From: Nibribacter ruber
GTDB lineage: Bacteria; Bacteroidota; Bacteroidia; Cytophagales; Hymenobacteraceae
NCBI RefSeq assembly: GCF_009913235.1
Contig: NZ_CP047897.1
Location: 124,001 to 188,000, forward strand
Direction: 5' to 3'
DNA: 64,000 nt
Shown here piece after piece: positions 63,562-64,000 of the stretch (position 1 is the first letter of the stretch; each line of letters begins with the position of its first letter). The position numbers were made by a program, and so were the translations under genes. The notes under the pieces were generated by a model. The model had not been told where the DNA came from. It saw only the letters and a list, made by a program, of their open reading frames with translations, and did no database searches.

Positions 63562-64000
63562 CTAAGAAGCGTGCACCTTGAGCTTGGCGAAACTCAAAAG
63601 CAGGGTTTTCTCACCCACGCCCTCAAATTCAATGATGGCCTTGGTAGAGTTGCCCTGGGTGTCCATTTTGGTGACCGTGCCAAACCCGAATTTAGGGTGC
63701 TCTACGCGCATACCGGCCTGCAGGTTAGAAGTATCGCTGGGCGTGAAGTCAGCCGAAGGCGTATAATTGGGCGCAACGGTAGGTTTTTTGGCCGGCGTGA
63801 TGAGCTGACTTACCGGGGTTTTGCGCTGCAACACCTTCTCAAACGGGCCACGCTCATCGCCGAACTTGAAGTTAAGGTAGGTAGGATCAATCTCGTCCAC
63901 AAAACGGCTTTTTTCAGCGCTGCGCAGGTTGCCCCACTGGTAGCGGCTGGTAGCGTAGGAGAGGGTCAGCTTCTTTTCGGCGCGGGTGATGGCCACGTAG
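63562..64000 (-). CDS. C-terminus of UvrD/PcrA-type DNA helicase, cut by the window edge
   Basis: The visible 146 residues begin with VAITRAEKKLTLSYA, helicase motif VI of superfamily 1, preceded by sequence beyond the window. A low-complexity linker leads to a C-terminal tail (GMRVEHPKFGFGTVTKMD and FEGVGEKTLLLSFAKL), a Tudor/KOW-like PcrA C-terminal module. The gene is an ATP-dependent 3'-5' DNA helicase involved in repair and replication. Only the end is present; the start is outside. Confidence 0.9.
   Translation of the reverse strand, partial: YVAITRAEKKLTLSYATSRYQWGNLRSAEKSRFVDEIDPTYLNFKFGDERGPFEKVLQRKTPVSQLITPAKKPTVAPNYTPSADFTPSDTSNLQAGMRVEHPKFGFGTVTKMDTQGNSTKAIIEFEGVGEKTLLLSFAKLKVHAS

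Overview
The window looks like chromosomal DNA from a Bacteroidota bacterium, most likely of the Hymenobacteraceae (Rufibacter/Nibribacter/Pontibacter type; the genus is a guess). The evidence is Bacteroidota-specific gene families (a carboxypeptidase-regulatory-domain TonB-like receptor, a type IX secretion C-terminal sorting domain, DUF4290, the TIGR02757 family), Bacteroidota promoters (TTTG, 19 bp, TAnnTTTG) in front of both tRNA genes, and weak or absent Shine-Dalgarno sequences. No integrase, transposase, phage gene or CRISPR array was seen.

Layout. (1) 131-7124, minus strand: a four-gene operon encoding a vWA-like lipoprotein, a small three-helix membrane protein, a tubulin/FtsZ-like protein and an 1151-residue protein with an actin/Hsp70-type ATPase domain. 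This is the best candidate for a poorly described system: two cytoskeletal NTPase folds tied to the envelope. (2) 7583-12920: a TonB-dependent-receptor-like outer-membrane protein and a LytS/LytR-type two-component pair. (3) 14084-18440: four DUF2382 paralogues plus an OmpA-like protein, a stress-type cluster. (4) 18679-30052: scattered genes, including a 2H phosphoesterase, a gamma-glutamyltransferase, an SRPBCC protein, a penicillin/AHL acylase, a universal stress protein, an L,D-transpeptidase, a TruC-like pseudouridine synthase and a T9SS-secreted protein. (5) 31004-39038: a Ca2+-type P-ATPase, an ATP-cone/Mrr-like nuclease and a beta-CASP nuclease in one operon, followed by a small helical protein, a VIT1/CCC1 transporter and a second universal stress protein. 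(6) 39564-43734: two tRNA-Glu(UUC) genes in a 127-bp direct repeat that brackets three genes. (7) 43795-64000: mostly housekeeping genes: gap, a lipid kinase, a SUI1/YciH factor, kdsB, a LysM protein, mutS2, murB, an rRNA methyltransferase, PAP2, a thioredoxin/ApbE/DUF4266/DUF3570 operon, murA, DUF4290 and the C-terminus of a UvrD/PcrA helicase.

The most striking non-genic structure is a palindromic repeat found at 25 intergenic places, roughly one per 2.5 kb. Its core reads CGTTTTTGGCCTGTTTTC followed, after about two bases, by the reverse complement. The two arms change together between copies, and some palindromes extend into locus-specific flanks. At seven places a copy touches or lies within about 20 bp of a second, unrelated terminator hairpin. 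This suggests RNA hairpins at gene ends, perhaps bidirectional terminators.
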